From Euglena gracilis (taxonomy: Eukaryota; Euglenida; Euglenophyceae; Euglenales), in NCBI GenBank assembly GCA_039621445.1, contig CP154955.1, positions 5,074,785 through 5,138,784 on the forward strand: a stretch of 64,000 bases of DNA, written 5' to 3'. A program made the translations under genes and the position numbers. Below the pieces are notes generated by a model, which saw nothing but the letters and a program-made list of their open reading frames with translations, was not told the origin of the DNA and searched no databases. Positions 12,048-23,840 of this stretch are shown here, in pieces. The first letter of the stretch is position 1. The number at the start of each line of letters is the position of its first letter.

Positions 12048-13734
12048 GTCTTCCACGGCCGCCTCTGCCGCCTGGCAGCGTCCTTCTTTGCGTCGGCCTG
12101 GGACGTTTTAATGGTGTAGGTGTTTCACTCGCTCTATACTCGGCACATCTGCCACCGCCTTCCGGGCACCTTGGTCCGGCTCTGAACTCCGTTTCGTGTG
12201 GCATAAGACGGGCGCCCCTGCCACCGTGCTTACAGCCGAAGTCGCGCCGACCGATCCCCGCGGCATGCCCTCTGACTGCATGGGATCGACCAGGAATCAC
12301 ACTGCCGGACCGGGAACTGGAACCCGCGAGCTCCCGTGTTTGATGAAAGCAGGTTACGGATTACGCTGCTCAAGCGACACTCGGCTTGGTAATATGCACC
12401 TACCACTGTAGTGTGTCGTATGCTCTCCTGTCTGCCGCACACAAACAGCCATTGGAAGAACGGTTGCTAAATTTTGTTCAGATGGTTCCCCCCTTTGCTT
12501 AAGTAGTATACAATTACTTCATTGTCTACACACGGACAGACTCTGTTCTTCGGACTTGCCAACGATGTGACTGTGTTTGTGGCAGCCAGGATTTCTTTTG
12601 CATTTATGTGAAGCGATTGGTTTTCCCTCCAGTGCTTTTGGATGTACTTGCCTGATGCTCGGTCGAGTACCCATCCGCCCTCTGTGATCATGTCTGAGTG
12701 CAAGGTTTTTGTGTGTTTTGCACAATCAGTCTTCGTGACCAAATTCCCAGCAAAATACTTTACATGTTTTAGTCCATCTTTATGCAATCGTGAGATCAAC
12801 CCCATGGGTCCTGGGAATTCCCCACCAGAACGTTGGAGAGCACTGTGGTGAAGGACCTTAAACATGGCAGCGCCAGCAGATTTGCCTGGATGTTTTCTAA
12901 AATTAAAACAACCTTCCTTTTTGACATGATTTGTTTTTGTAATGAACGTTCCCACTTCTTTCTGACTCCTTTCTTTTTTAGGGGGAGAGTTGCCACTTTC
13001 TGTCATGGAAGCTGATCAGACACCCGAAATGGGCAACCATTGGCTGGGCTGCAGCAGGCTTTCCTTATCACTTATTCTGCACCCACTGGCTAATAAATCC
13101 TCCACCATCAAGTTGAGACGTTTTGTGAAGATTTCTGGTATTGAACATGTTACTACATGTCGTCAAGATAGACACACACCTGCATTCCGATTTGATGCCA
13201 TCTTTTTTTGTTTGTACCCAATTAGGCTTTGAAAACTCTGGGCATTACGTGTAGCCCAAAGGGGCCTGCTTTGGATTCCCAGTCCTGGTCTCCAAGCTTG
13301 TGCCTTGGGTAAGGCTTTAAGGTGAAGTGCAGGGACGGATGAAAACCAGCATCTTAAGAATCGACTTTTGCACCCCAACTACTTATTTGAAGGACGGGGT
13401 AGATGCCCAACTTGTGACACAGGGATAACGTATTGTGTTGGGTGCGGCCCCTGGGATGCGGCGCAGGCATGGCAAAACACCAGAAACGACCATTCGTGGA
13501 ACCTTCCGCTTTGCGGAAGTTTCTAATTCAAGGCTTATATATGACCTCCTCTCTGTAGTCCGGTCCGACCCTGAACACTTCACCTCAATGTGGCATACAC
13601 CAATACTCGTGCTTGATTTGGAAGAATTTAATGGAAAGTGTTGGTATCTGGAAAGTTGCCGAAAGATAGCCCAGAAACTGAAGTCTTCATGGACTACCAG
13701 AATGCCAAGGGGATGAATGTCAGCCTTGGCCTTG
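12048..13734 (-). repeat. Array unit 4
   Basis: 1,687 bp, full length. A minus frame at 12467-13006 runs through the RNase H-like segment to VDNEVIVYYLSKGGNHLN, the end of that domain. Confidence 0.75.
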
Positions 13735-14849
13735 TCATCTTCCACAGCCTCTGCCGCCTGGCAGCGTCCTTCTTTGCGTTGGCCTGGGACGTTTTAATGG
13801 TGTAGGTGTTTCACTCGCTGTATACTCGGCACATCTGCCACCGCCTTCCGGGCACCCTGGTCCGGCTCTGAACTCCGTTTCGTGTGGCATAAGACGGGCC
13901 CCTCTGCCACCGTGCTTACAGCCGAAGTCGGGCCGACCGATCCCCGCGGCATGCCCTCTGACTGCATGGGATCGACCAGGACTCACACTGCCGGACCGGT
14001 AACTGGAACCCGCGACCTCCCGTGTTTGATCAAAGCAGGTTACGGCATACGCTGCTCAAGCGATACTCAGCTTGGTAATATGCACCTACCACTGTAGTGT
14101 GTCGTATGCTCTCCTGTCTGCCGCACACAAACAGCCATTGGAAGAACGGTTGCTAAATTTTGTTCAGATGGTTCCCCCCTTTGCTTAAGTAGTATACAAT
14201 TTCTTCACTGTCTACACACGGACAGTCTCTGTCCTTCGGTCTTGCCAAGGATGTGACTGTGTTTGTGGACTACATGTCGTCAAGATAGACACACACCTGC
14301 ATTCCGATTTGATGCCATCTTTTTTTGTTTGTACCCAATTAGGCTTTGAAAAATCTGGGCATTACGTGTAGCCCAAAGGGGCCTGCTTTGTATTCCCAGT
14401 CCTGGTCTCCAAGCTTGTGCCTTGGGTAAGGCTTTAAGGTGAAGTGCAGGGCCGGATGAAAACCAGCATCTTAAGAATCGACTTTTGCACCCCAACTACT
14501 TATTTGAAGGACGAGGTAGATGCCCAACTTGTGACACAGGGATAACGTATTGTGTTGGGTGCGGCCCCTGGGATGCGGCGCAGGCATGGCAAAACACCAG
14601 AAACGACCATTCGTGGAACCTTCCGCTTTGCGGAAGTTTCTAATTCAAGGCATATATATGACCTCCTCTCTGTAGTCCGGTCCGACCCTGAACACTTCAC
14701 CTCAATGTGGCATACACCAATACTCGTGCTTGATTTGGAAGAATTAATGGAAAGTGTTGGTATCTGGAAAGTTGCCGAAAGATAGCCCAGAAACTGAAGT
14801 CTTCATGGACTACCAGAATGCCAAGGGGATGAATGTCAGCCTTGGCCTT
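13735..14849 (-). repeat. Array unit 5, internally deleted
   Basis: 1,115 bp. About 570 bp are missing. At 14268 the sequence jumps from GTGACTGTGTTTGTGG straight to CTACATGTCGTC, removing the RNase H-like part and the end of RT. Confidence 0.75.
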
Positions 14850-16757
14850 GTCATCTTCCACAGCCTCTGCCGCCTGGCAGCGTCCTTCTTTGCGTTGGCC
14901 TGGGACGTTTTAATGGTGTAGGTGTTTCACTCGCTGTATACTCGGCACATCTGCCACCGCCTTCCGGGCACCCTGGTCCGGCTCTGAACTCCGTTTCGTG
15001 TGGCATAAGACGGGCCCCTCTGCCACCGTGCTTACAGCCGAAGTCGCGCCGACCGATCCCCGCGGCATGCCCTCTGACTGCATGGGATCGATATGTGCGC
15101 GGACGGGAGAGCCTACGGCACACTGCAGTGGTAGGTGCGTAACACCAAGACCAGTCTGATGAGGATGGATTATTGGTTAAGGTGTTGGCCTCACACGCGG
15201 GAGGTCGTGGGTTCGAGACCCAGGTCCGCCGTGTGAGTCCTGGTCGATCCCGTACGGGCAGAGGGCATACCGCGGGGATCGATCGGCGCACCTTCGGCAG
15301 TATACAATCGACCAGGACTCACACTGCCGGACCGGGAACTGGAACCCGCGAGCTCCCGTGTTTGATCAAAGCAGACTACGGAATACGCTGCTCGAGCGAT
15401 ACTCAGCTTGGTAATATGCACCTACCACTGTAGTGTGTCGTATGCTCTCCTGTCTGCCGCACACAAACAGCCATTGGAAGAACGGTTGCTAAATTTTGTT
15501 CAGATGGTTCCCCCCTTTGCTTAAGTAGTATACAATTACTTCATTGTCTACACACGGACAGACTCTGTTCTTCGGTCTTGCCAAGGATGTGACTGTGTTT
15601 GTGGCAGCCAGGATTTCTATTGCACTTATGTGAATCGATTGGTTTTCCCTCCAGTGCTTTTGGATGTACTTGCCTGATGCTCGGTCGAGTACCCATCCGC
15701 CCAGTGTGATCCTGTCTGAGTGCAAGGTTTTTGTGTGTTTTTGCACAAACGGTCTTCGTGACCAAATTCCCAGCAAAATACTTTACATGTTTTAGACCTT
15801 CTTTATGCAATCGTGAGATCAACCCCATGGGTCCTGGGAATTCCCCACCAGAACGTTGGAGAGCATTGTGGTGAAGGACCTTAAAAATGGCAGCGCCAGC
15901 AGATTTGCTTTGATTTTTTCTAAAATAAAAAATACCTGCCTTTTTAACATGATTTGTTTTTGTAATGAACGTTCCCACTTCTTTCTGACTCCTTTCTTTT
16001 TTTTGGGGGGGAGAATTGATACTTTCCGTCATGGAAGTTGATCAGACACCCGAAATGGGCAACCATTGGCTGGGATGCAGCAGGCTTTCCTTATCACTTA
16101 TTCGGCACCCACTGGCTAATAAATCCTCCACCATCAAGTTGAGACGTTTTGTGAAGTTTTCTGGGTTTGAACTTGTTACTACATGTCGTCAAGATAGACA
16201 CACACCTGCATTCCGATTTGATGGCATCTTTTGTTTGTACCCAATTAGGCATTGAAAAATCTGGGCGTTACGTGTAGCCCAAAGGGGCCTGCTTTTTATT
16301 CCCAGACCTGGTCTCCAAACTTGTGCCTTGGGTAAGGGTTTAAGGTGAAATGCAGGGACGGATGAAAATCAGCATTTTAAGTATCGACTTTTGCACCCCA
16401 TCTACTTTTTTGAAGGACGGGGTAGATGCCCAACTTGTGATACAGGGATAACGTTTTGTTTTGGCGGCGGCCCCTGGGATGCGGCGCAGGCATGGCAAAA
16501 CACCAGAAACGACCATCCGTGGAACCTTCCGCTTTGCGGAAGTTTCTAATTCAAGGCTTATATATGACCTCCACTCTGTAGTCGGGTCCATGCCTGAACA
16601 GTTCACCTCAATATGGCATACAGAAATACTCGTGCTTGATTTGGAAGAACTAATGGAAAGTGTTGGTATCTGGAAAGTTGCCGAATAGACCGCCCAGAAA
16701 CTGAAGTCTTCATGGACTACCAGAATGCCAAGGGGATGAATGTCAGCCTTGGCCTTG
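14850..16757 (-). repeat. Array unit 6, with SINE insertion
   Basis: 1,908 bp, longer than its neighbours because a 215-bp SINE (15092-15306) sits in its own SINE-derived part. The first part of the unit is nearly identical to unit 5. Confidence 0.75.
15087..15311 (+). mobile_element. Young tRNA-derived SINE (family S2) with target duplication
   Basis: The unit sequence GGGATCGACCAGG is split here. ATCGA occurs at 15087-15091 and again at 15307-15311, flanking a 215-bp insert. The insert has a tRNA-like promoter: an A-box-like TGGTTAAGGTGTTGG and a B box GGTTCGAGACC (near 15210). Its second half matches the reverse complement of the older SINE part of every array unit, so a SINE has landed inside an older relative in the opposite orientation. 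Confidence 0.75.
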
Positions 16758-18443
16758 TCGTCTTCCACGGCTTCTGCCGCCTGGCAGCGTCCTTCTTTGC
16801 GTGGGCCTGGGACGTTTTAATGGTGTAGGTGTTTCAGTCGCTCTATACTCGGCACATCTGCCACCGCTTTCCGGGCACCTTGGTCCGGCGCTGAACTCCG
16901 TTTCGTGTGGCATAAGACGGGCCCCTCTGCCACCGTGCTTACAGCCGAAGTCGCGCCGACCGATCCCCGCGGCATGCCCTCTGACTGCATGGGATCGACC
17001 AGGACTCACACTGCCGGACCGGGAACTGGGACCCGCGAGCTCCCGTGTTTGATCAAAGCAGGTTACGGAATCCGCTGCTCGAGCAATACGTGGCTTGGTA
17101 ATGTGCACCTACCACTGTAGTGTGTCGTATGCTCTCCTGTCTGCCGCACACAAACAGCCATTGGAAGAACGGTTGCTAAATTTCGTTCAGATTCTTCCCC
17201 CCTTTGCTTAAGTAGTATACAATTACTACATTATCTACACACGGACAGACTCTCTGTTCTTCGGTCTTGCTAAGGACGTGACTGTGTTTGTGGCAGCCAG
17301 GATTTCTTTTGCATTTATGTGAATCGATTGCTTTTCCCTCCAGTGCTTTGGATGTACTTGCCTGAGGCTCGGTCGAGTACCCACAAGCCCAGTGTGATCC
17401 TGTCTGAGTACATTGGTTTTGTGTGTTTTTGCACAAAAGGTCTTCGTGACCAAATTCCCAGCAAAATACTTTACATGTTTTAGTCCTTCTTTATGCAATC
17501 GTGAGATCAACTCCATGGATCCTGGTAATTCCCCACCAGAACGTTGGAGAGCATTGTGGTGAAGGACCTTAAAAATGGCAGCGCCAGCAGATTTGCCTTG
17601 ATTTTTTCTAAAATAAAAACTACCTGCCTTTTTGACATCATTTGTTTTTGTTATGAACGTTCCCACTTCTCTCTGACTCCTTTCTTTTTTGGCGGGGAGA
17701 GTTGCTACTTTCCGTCATGGAAGTTGATCAGACACCCGAAATGGGCAACCATTGGCTGGGATGCAGCAGGCTTTCCTTATCACTTATTCGGCACCCACTG
17801 GCTAATAAATCCTCCACCATCAAGTTGAGACGTTTTGTGAAGTTTTCTGGGTTTGAACTTGATACTACATGTCGTCAAGATAGACACACACCTGCATTCC
17901 GATTTGATGGCATCTCTTTTTTGTACCCAATTAGGCTTTGAAAAATTTGTGCATTACGTGTAGCCCAAAGGGGCCTGATTTTTATTCCCAGACCTGGTCT
18001 CCAAACTTGTGCCTTGGGTAAGGCTTTAAGGTGAAGTGCAGGGACGGATGAAAATCAGCATTTTAAGTATCGACTTGTGCACCCCAACTACTTTTTTGAA
18101 GGACGGGGTAGATGCCCAACTTGTGATACAGGGATAACGTTTTGTTTTGGCACCGGCCCCTGGGATGCAGCGCAGGCATGGCAAAACACCAGAAACGACC
18201 ACCCGTGGAACCTTCCGCTTTGCGGAAGTTTCTAATTCAAGGCTTATATATGACCTCCACTCCGTAGTCAGGTCCAAGCCTGAACAGTTCACCTCAATAT
18301 GGCATACAGCAATACTCGTGCTTGATTTGGAAGAACTAATGGAAAGTGTTGGTATCTGGAAAGTTGCCGAATAGACCGCCCAGAAACTGAAGTCTTCATG
18401 GACTACCAGAATGCCAAGGGGATGAATGTCAGCCTTTGGCCTT
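16758..18443 (-). repeat. Array unit 7
   Basis: 1,686 bp, full length. Most like unit 8. Shares GGTCCGGCGCTGAAC and the CGTTCAGATTCTTCCCC variant with it. Confidence 0.75.
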
Positions 18444-20117
18444 GTCATCTTCCACGGCCTCTGCCGCCTGGCAGCGTCCTTCTTTGCGTGGGCCTGGGAC
18501 GTTTTAATGGTGTAGGTGTTTCAGTCGCTCTATACTCGGCACATCTGCCACCGCCTTCCGGGCACCTTGGTCCGGCGCTGAACTCCGTTTCGTGTGGCAT
18601 AAGACGGCCCCCTCTGCCACCGTGCTTACAGCCGAAGTCGCGCCGACCGATCCCCGCGGCATGCCCTCTGACTGCATGGGATCGACCAGGACTCACACTG
18701 CCGGACCGGGAACTGGGACCCGCGAGCTCCCGTGTTTGATCAAAGCAGGTTACGGAATCCGCTGCTCGAGCAATACGTAGCTTGGTAATATGCACCTACC
18801 ACTGTAGTGTGTCGTATGCTCTCCTGTCTGCCGCACACAAACACCCATTGGAAGAACGGTTGCTAAATTTCGTTCAGATTCTTACCCCCTTTGCTTAAGT
18901 AGTATACAATACCTACATTATCTACACACGGACAGACTCTGTTCTTCGGTCTTGCCAAGGATGTGACTGTGTTTGTGGCAGCCAGGATTTCTTTTGCATT
19001 TATGTGAATCGATTGCTTTTCCCTCCAGTGCTTTTGGATGTACTTGCCTGATGCTCGGTCGAGTACCCATCAGCCCAGTGTGCTTCTGTCTGAGTGCAAG
19101 GTTTTTGTGTGTTTTTGCACAAACGGTCTTCGTGACCAACTTCCCAGCCAAATACTTTACATGTTTTAGTCCTTCTTTATGCAATCGTGAGATCAACTCC
19201 ATGGATCCTGGTAATTCCCCACCAGAACGTTGGAGAGGATTGTGGTGAAGAACCTTAAAAATGGCAGCGCCAGCAGATTTGCCTTGATTTTGTCTAAAAT
19301 AAAAACTACCTGCCTTTTTGACATCATTTGTTTTTGTTATGAACGTTCCCACTTCTCTCTGACTCCTTTCTTTTTTGGGGGGGAGATTTGCTACTTTCCG
19401 TCATGGAAGTTGATCAGACACCAGAAATGGGCAACCATTGGCTGGGATGCAGCAGGCTTTCCTTATCACTTATTCTGGCTAATAAACCACCATCAAGTTG
19501 AGACGTTTTGTGAAGTTTTCTGGTATTGAACATGTTAGTACATGTCGTCAAGATGGACACACACCTGCATTCCGATTTGATGGCATCTCTTTTTTGTACC
19601 CAATTAGGCTTTGAAAAATCTGGGCATTACGTGTAGCCCAACGGGGCCTGCTTTTTATTCCCAGACCTGGTCTCCAAACTTGTGCCTTGCGTAAGGCTTT
19701 AAGGTGAAGTGCAGGGACGGATGAAAATCAGCATTTTAAGTATCGACTTTTGCACCCCAACTACTCTTTTGAAGGACGGGGTAGATGCCCAACTTGTGAT
19801 ACAGGGATAACGTTTTGTTTTGGCGCCGGCCCCTAGGATGCGGCGCAGGCATGGCAAAACACCAGAAACGACCATCCGTGAAACCTTCCACTTTGCGGAA
19901 GTTTCTAATTCAAGGCTTATATATGACCTCCACTCCGTAGTCGGGTCCAAGCCTGAACAGTTCACCTCAATATAGCATACCGCAATACTCGTGCTTGATT
20001 TGGAAGAACTAACGGAAAGCGTTGGTATCTGAAAGTTGCCGAATAGACCGCCCAGAAACTGAAATCTTCATGGACTACCAGAATGCCAAGGGGATGAATG
20101 TCAGCCTTGGCCTTGTC
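18444..20117 (-). repeat. Array unit 8
   Basis: 1,674 bp. A small deletion near 19475 removes the CACCCACTGG block seen in other units. Confidence 0.75.
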
Positions 20118-21501
20118 GTCTTCCACGGCCTCTGCCGCCTGGCAGCGTCCTTCTTTGCGTGGGCCTGGGACGTTTTAATGGTGTAGGTATTTCAGTCGCT
20201 CTATACTCGGCACATCTGCCACCGCCTTCCGAGCTACTTGGTCCGGCGCTGAACTCCGTTTCGTGTGGCATTAGACGGGCCCCTCTGCCACCGTGTTTAC
20301 AGCCGAAGTCGCGCCGACCGATCCCCGCAGCATGCCCTCTGACTGCAGGGGTCGACCAGGACTCACACTGCCGGACCGGGAACTGGAACCCGCGAGCTCC
20401 CGTGTTTGATCAAAGCAGGTTACGGAATACGCTGCTCGAGCAATACGTAGCTTGGTAATATGCACCTACCACTGTAGTGTGTCGTATGCTCTCCTGTCTG
20501 CCGCACACAAACAGCCATTGGAAGAACGGTTGCTAAATTTCGTTCAGATGGTTCCCCCCTTTGCTTAAGTAGTATACAATTACTTCATTGTCTACACACG
20601 GACAGACTCTGTTCTTCGGTCTTGCCAAGGATGTGACTGTGTTTGTGGCAGCCAGTATTTCTTTTGCATTTATGTGAATCGACTGCTTTTCCCTCCAGTG
20701 CTTTTGGATGTACTTGCCTGATGCTCGGTCGAGTACCCATCAGCCCAGTGCGCTCCTGTCTGAGTGCAGGGTTTTTGTGTGTTTTTGCACAAACGGTCTT
20801 CGTGACCAAATTCCCAGCAAAATACTTTACATGTTTTAGTCCTTCTTTATGCAATCGTGAGATCAACTCCATGGATCCTGGGAATTCCCCACCAGAACTT
20901 TGGAGAGCATTGTGGTGAACGACCTTAAAAATGGCCGCGCCAGCAGATTTGCCTTGATTTTTTCTAAAATAAAAACTACCTGCCTTTTTGACATGATTTG
21001 TTTTTGTAACGAACGTTCCCACTTCTTTCTGACTGCTTTTAATTTTTTTTGGGGGGGAGTTGCCACTTTCCGTCATGTAAGTTGATCAGAAACCCGAAAT
21101 GGGCAACCATTTGCTGGGCTGCAGCAGGCTTTCCTTATCACTTATTCGGCACCCACTGGCTAATAATTCCTCCACCATCAAGTTGAGACGTTTTGTGAAG
21201 ATTTCTGGGTTTGAAGTTGTTACTACATGTCGTCAAGATAGACACACACCTGCATTTCAATTTCATGCCATCTTTTTTGTTTGTACCCAAATGGGCTTTA
21301 AAAAATTTGGGCATTACGTGCAGCCCAAAGAGGCCTTCTTTTTATTCCCAGACCTGGTCTCCAAACTTGTGCCTTGTGTAAGGCTTTAAGGTGAAGTGCA
21401 GGGACGGATGAAAATCAGCATCTTAAAAATCGACTTTTGCACCCCAAATACTTTTTTGAAGGACGGGGTACATTCCCAACTTGTGATACGGGGATAACGT
21501 T
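20118..21501 (-). repeat. Array unit 9, truncated at the outer edge
   Basis: 1,384 bp. It follows the other units until GGGATAACGTTTT at 21501 and then runs into DIRS ORF1-like sequence instead of the usual 300-470-bp end. A long minus frame (20585-21076) covers RNase H-like sequence. Confidence 0.75.
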
Positions 21502-22183
21502 TTTGAGTAATTCTGTTATTTCACTGCATTCTGGAATAAGCGTCCGTTTTTTTCCCCTCGTGGTTCCCCTTTTGAAATGAGGAACAAGGGTAGCAGACAT
21601 AACCCCAGATTTTTGATGACCTTCCAAAACCTTTTTGGCTAGCCCCAAATTTGAGCCATGTCTGCCTGTCACAGACAGGGTTGTTGGCTGACGCTTCTGG
21701 GGTGTGATCCCCTCCTCGATCAATTTGGCACGGCGAGGGCGTGCATGTTTTTCTCACCAGGGTAGTGAGAGCCCCAATCTGTAAGGTAGGGCTCTGTCCC
21801 CCAAGCCACTTTTGCCAGATACACCCTCCTTTCCTGCACTGGAAGGCTTTGTCGGTGCATGAACATTAGATGTGCAAAGACCTTGGATCCCATGGGCCTG
21901 TGGGGCTGACCAGGACACCGTGGATCCTGTCATTTGATTCCTGATACCGCTTACTGTGGGTGCTGAACAGGTGGGGATCTGTGGTTTTGTCCTCTCGTCA
22001 GGCTGCTGAGGCAGCTGGGCAGGGCTTAACTCTGCATTTGCCTTTTCCTGCTTTTGGTTGTTGACCTGCGGTTGCCCCTTCAGCCCCTCCAATTTAGGAA
22101 GCCCTTCAAAAAAGAAGCAGATGTCCAAACTCACAGTGCATGCTGTTAGCGGAGCGGCCGGCAGAGTGGAGATTGCCGCGTGT
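21502..22183 (-). pseudogene. DIRS ORF1 (Gag-like) remnant
   Basis: Minus frames at 21754-22183 and 21415-21757 are hydrophilic, rich in Gln, Pro, Ser and Lys, and lie directly upstream (sense) of the decayed DIRS RT of array unit 9. This is where ORF1 sits in DIRS elements. The ORF1-like protein at 41048-41950 has a similar composition and also a TPQK segment. The two frames are separated by a frameshift near 21740. Assignment is from position and composition. Confidence 0.4.
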
Positions 22184-22425
22184 ACGGCCACCACTATGAG
22201 ATATCCCGGAGCGGCACTGGTTACCCAGGAGGCTGATTGGTGGGAGACCTCTCAACCGCCAGATGAGGACCTCCTTTGTCTCCTCCGGTAGCCTGGAGGC
22301 ATGACGCTAGCCAAGCAACCCACAGGTCGTGGGTTCAATTCCCGGGACAGAAACTAGCGTGGGCCCGGCACCTGCCCCTCAGGAGGAATCGATCATGAGT
22401 AAAAGACGTAAAACAAAGAGCCCAC
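22184..22425 (+). mobile_element. SINE family S1, plus-strand copy
   Basis: Matches the reverse complement of 49205-49455 and 59154-59405. It contains a tRNA-like segment with GGAGGCATGACGCTAG and the B box GGTTCAATTCC (22330-22345), and ends with the family tail GTAAAACAAAGAGCCC. Internal substitutions show it is older than the copies at 59 and 61 kb. Confidence 0.65.
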
Positions 22426-22801
22426 AACTCAAGTGACGCTTCCCCTCTTCCTCGGCCGTCCTGTCGGCCCCGCTGACGTTCACGTAAAATGTCATTGCCG
22501 CACCACCAGGTTCTGCAGCTTCGGCATGGAACTTATCCATCCCGACCGCGCGCCGCCAGGTCTCACAAATCTTGAAGACCACCGAGGCTGCTTGTCCCAC
22601 AAAGCGACGACCCCATCCCGACCTCGCACGCGAGGGCGAGCAAGAAGAGCCACGCCTCGTTGTAGGGATTGGCTGTGTAGCAAATATCGCTTCTCCGGTC
22701 AGCTGCTCCACTGCTGCAGCGCACCGCCCGTAGTCCGATTGGAGGAGCTGTCCAAGCTCCTTTGCAACGAAGCTTGTGACGATGTCTCTTGTAGCCCCCA
22801 A
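22379..22801 (-). CDS. Unassigned GC-rich open frame
   Basis: A 141-codon minus frame whose last 15 or so codons run into the SINE. The part before it (LGATRDIVTSFVAKELGQLL, GADRTAEEEGKRHL) looks protein-like and is GC-rich like the LINE fragment at 51881-52612. It could be the C-terminus of another LINE or a host exon. No motif is recognised and no start codon can be supported. Confidence 0.3.
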   Translation of the reverse strand: MGATRDIVTSFVAKELGQLLQSDYGRCAAAVEQLTGEAIFATQPIPTTRRGSSCSPSRARSGWGRRFVGQAASVVFKICETWRRAVGMDKFHAEAAEPGGAAMTFYVNVSGADRTAEEEGKRHLSCGLFVLRLLLMIDSS

Positions 22802-23338
22802 AATGGCAACGTTAGCCCCCGGGAGAAGAAAATAACATTGTACAGTGATGGTATTACAACAGGCAATTCCGGCAAAAAAAAGACAATAAAAGGGAAAAGC
22901 TTGACTTCCAAAAAGACATTCATCTTCAAATAGCCATCAAGTGAGGCATGACCTCACTTGGGGGGAGTGCGGAGCCCGTGCCCAAAAATACCATTTTATG
23001 GTCCACAGGAGATGTCCAGAAATGCCATTTTATTGCCCAAAATTAGACGACATTTTCAACAAATTGCCATTTTTCAGCCCCAGAAAGGCGCATTCAGAAC
23101 TTTCAAACTTGCTTCTCTCCTTGAGCGGTTTGCTTTTGGCGTTATTGCATACTCGCCAGCCTCAGTGCTTTGCTTTTGTGTGAAACCTGCCCAGCAAAGG
23201 AGCTGCTGTCTCTTTTTTTGCTGGGCTTGCAGCAACATAACCCTCCCTCCTTTCTCCACTTTCTTCCGCAGCACTCATCCCCCCAAATCACCCCGCCCAA
23301 AATCAGACCACCAAAAAAAGACCCCCCAAAATTTAGAC
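22802..23338. other. Spacer on the left flank of the gypsy element
   Basis: No gene recognised. Contains ATGCCATTTTA-type repeats near 22990-23070 and a pyrimidine-rich stretch (23200-23330). Confidence 0.4.
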
Positions 23339-23342
23339 CCGC
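23339..23342. repeat. Target site duplication (left), CCGC
   Basis: CCGC immediately before the LTR start TGTTG; the same four bases follow the other LTR at 36443-36446. Confidence 0.7.
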
Positions 23343-23829
23343 TGTTGTATTCGTGGTGCCTGCCTTGGAGTTTCCAGTTTCTCGGGGCCGGCACCCCGTT
23401 GCGTAGGATCTTTAACCCTGCCCAGGGTGTTTTCAATTCCCCTCGCGGCCTGTTTTAAAAATTGCATTTTCTTTTGTTTTGGTGGGTCTTTTTGGTGAAA
23501 ACAGGTGAGTTGGGTGGCTCACACCTTTCCTTTGATAAAAAATCCACAAGACCAACAGCACAATACAAGCAATTCAGCAATTCCAAAACCAGCACCAATG
23601 TAATGAACCACGTACTGTCCAGGGTAAGAATGATAATTGCCACCAAGATAATTCAATTCTTGAACTTGAAACAGACAAAAACAGAGACAGAGACAGAGCC
23701 CTGTGCAGGGACAGATGGAGTCAGCTGATAATAATTCCTAATAAGATTTTCCTAATCCTAACTGCAGAGTCATCAGGTTGGGTTGGGTTAGGTTATGTTT
23801 TTTTGGGCACTCAGCACCCCTGACTCACA
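23343..23829 (-). repeat. 3' LTR of the gypsy element (487 bp)
   Basis: Plus strand TGTTGTATTCG...GACTCACA. Identical to 35956-36442 except one base in each of CAGATGGAG/CAGATTGAG and ATGTTTTTTTG/ATGTTGTTTTG. Contains GCGTAGGATC at 23401-23410. Confidence 0.95.
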
Positions 23830-23840
23830 CTCCCCTTCCC
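23830..23840 (-). promoter_or_regulatory. Polypurine tract of the gypsy element
   Basis: Minus strand GGGAAGGGGAG directly abuts the 3' LTR start TGTGAGTC, the expected plus-strand primer. Confidence 0.8.

Larger units (their letters stand above)
7031..21501 (-). repeat. Tandem array of nine DIRS-SINE units, period about 1.68 kb
   Basis: The same 1.68-kb segment recurs head to tail, for example the block GTCTTCCAC...GCAGCGTCCTTCTTTGCG near 7031, 8721, 10358, 12048, 13735, 14850, 16758, 18444 and 20118. Each unit has about 400 bp of an antisense tRNA-derived SINE, then about 1 kb that translates on the minus strand into decayed DIRS-like RT and RNase H, then about 300-470 bp of upstream RT sequence. 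Indels differ between units, so the array has been diverging since amplification. No unit encodes an intact enzyme. Confidence 0.85.

Noticed and set aside
15170-15240. Functional tRNA gene in the plus-strand SINE
   Set aside because: tRNA-like promoter inside a 215-bp insert with target duplications; no complete acceptor stem.
7031-21501. CRISPR-like array
   Set aside because: Period is 1.68 kb with transposon content; no short repeat-spacer structure.
23778-23810. Telomere-like GGTTGGGTTGGGTTAGGTTA
   Set aside because: Too short and part of the LTR, present identically in both LTRs.
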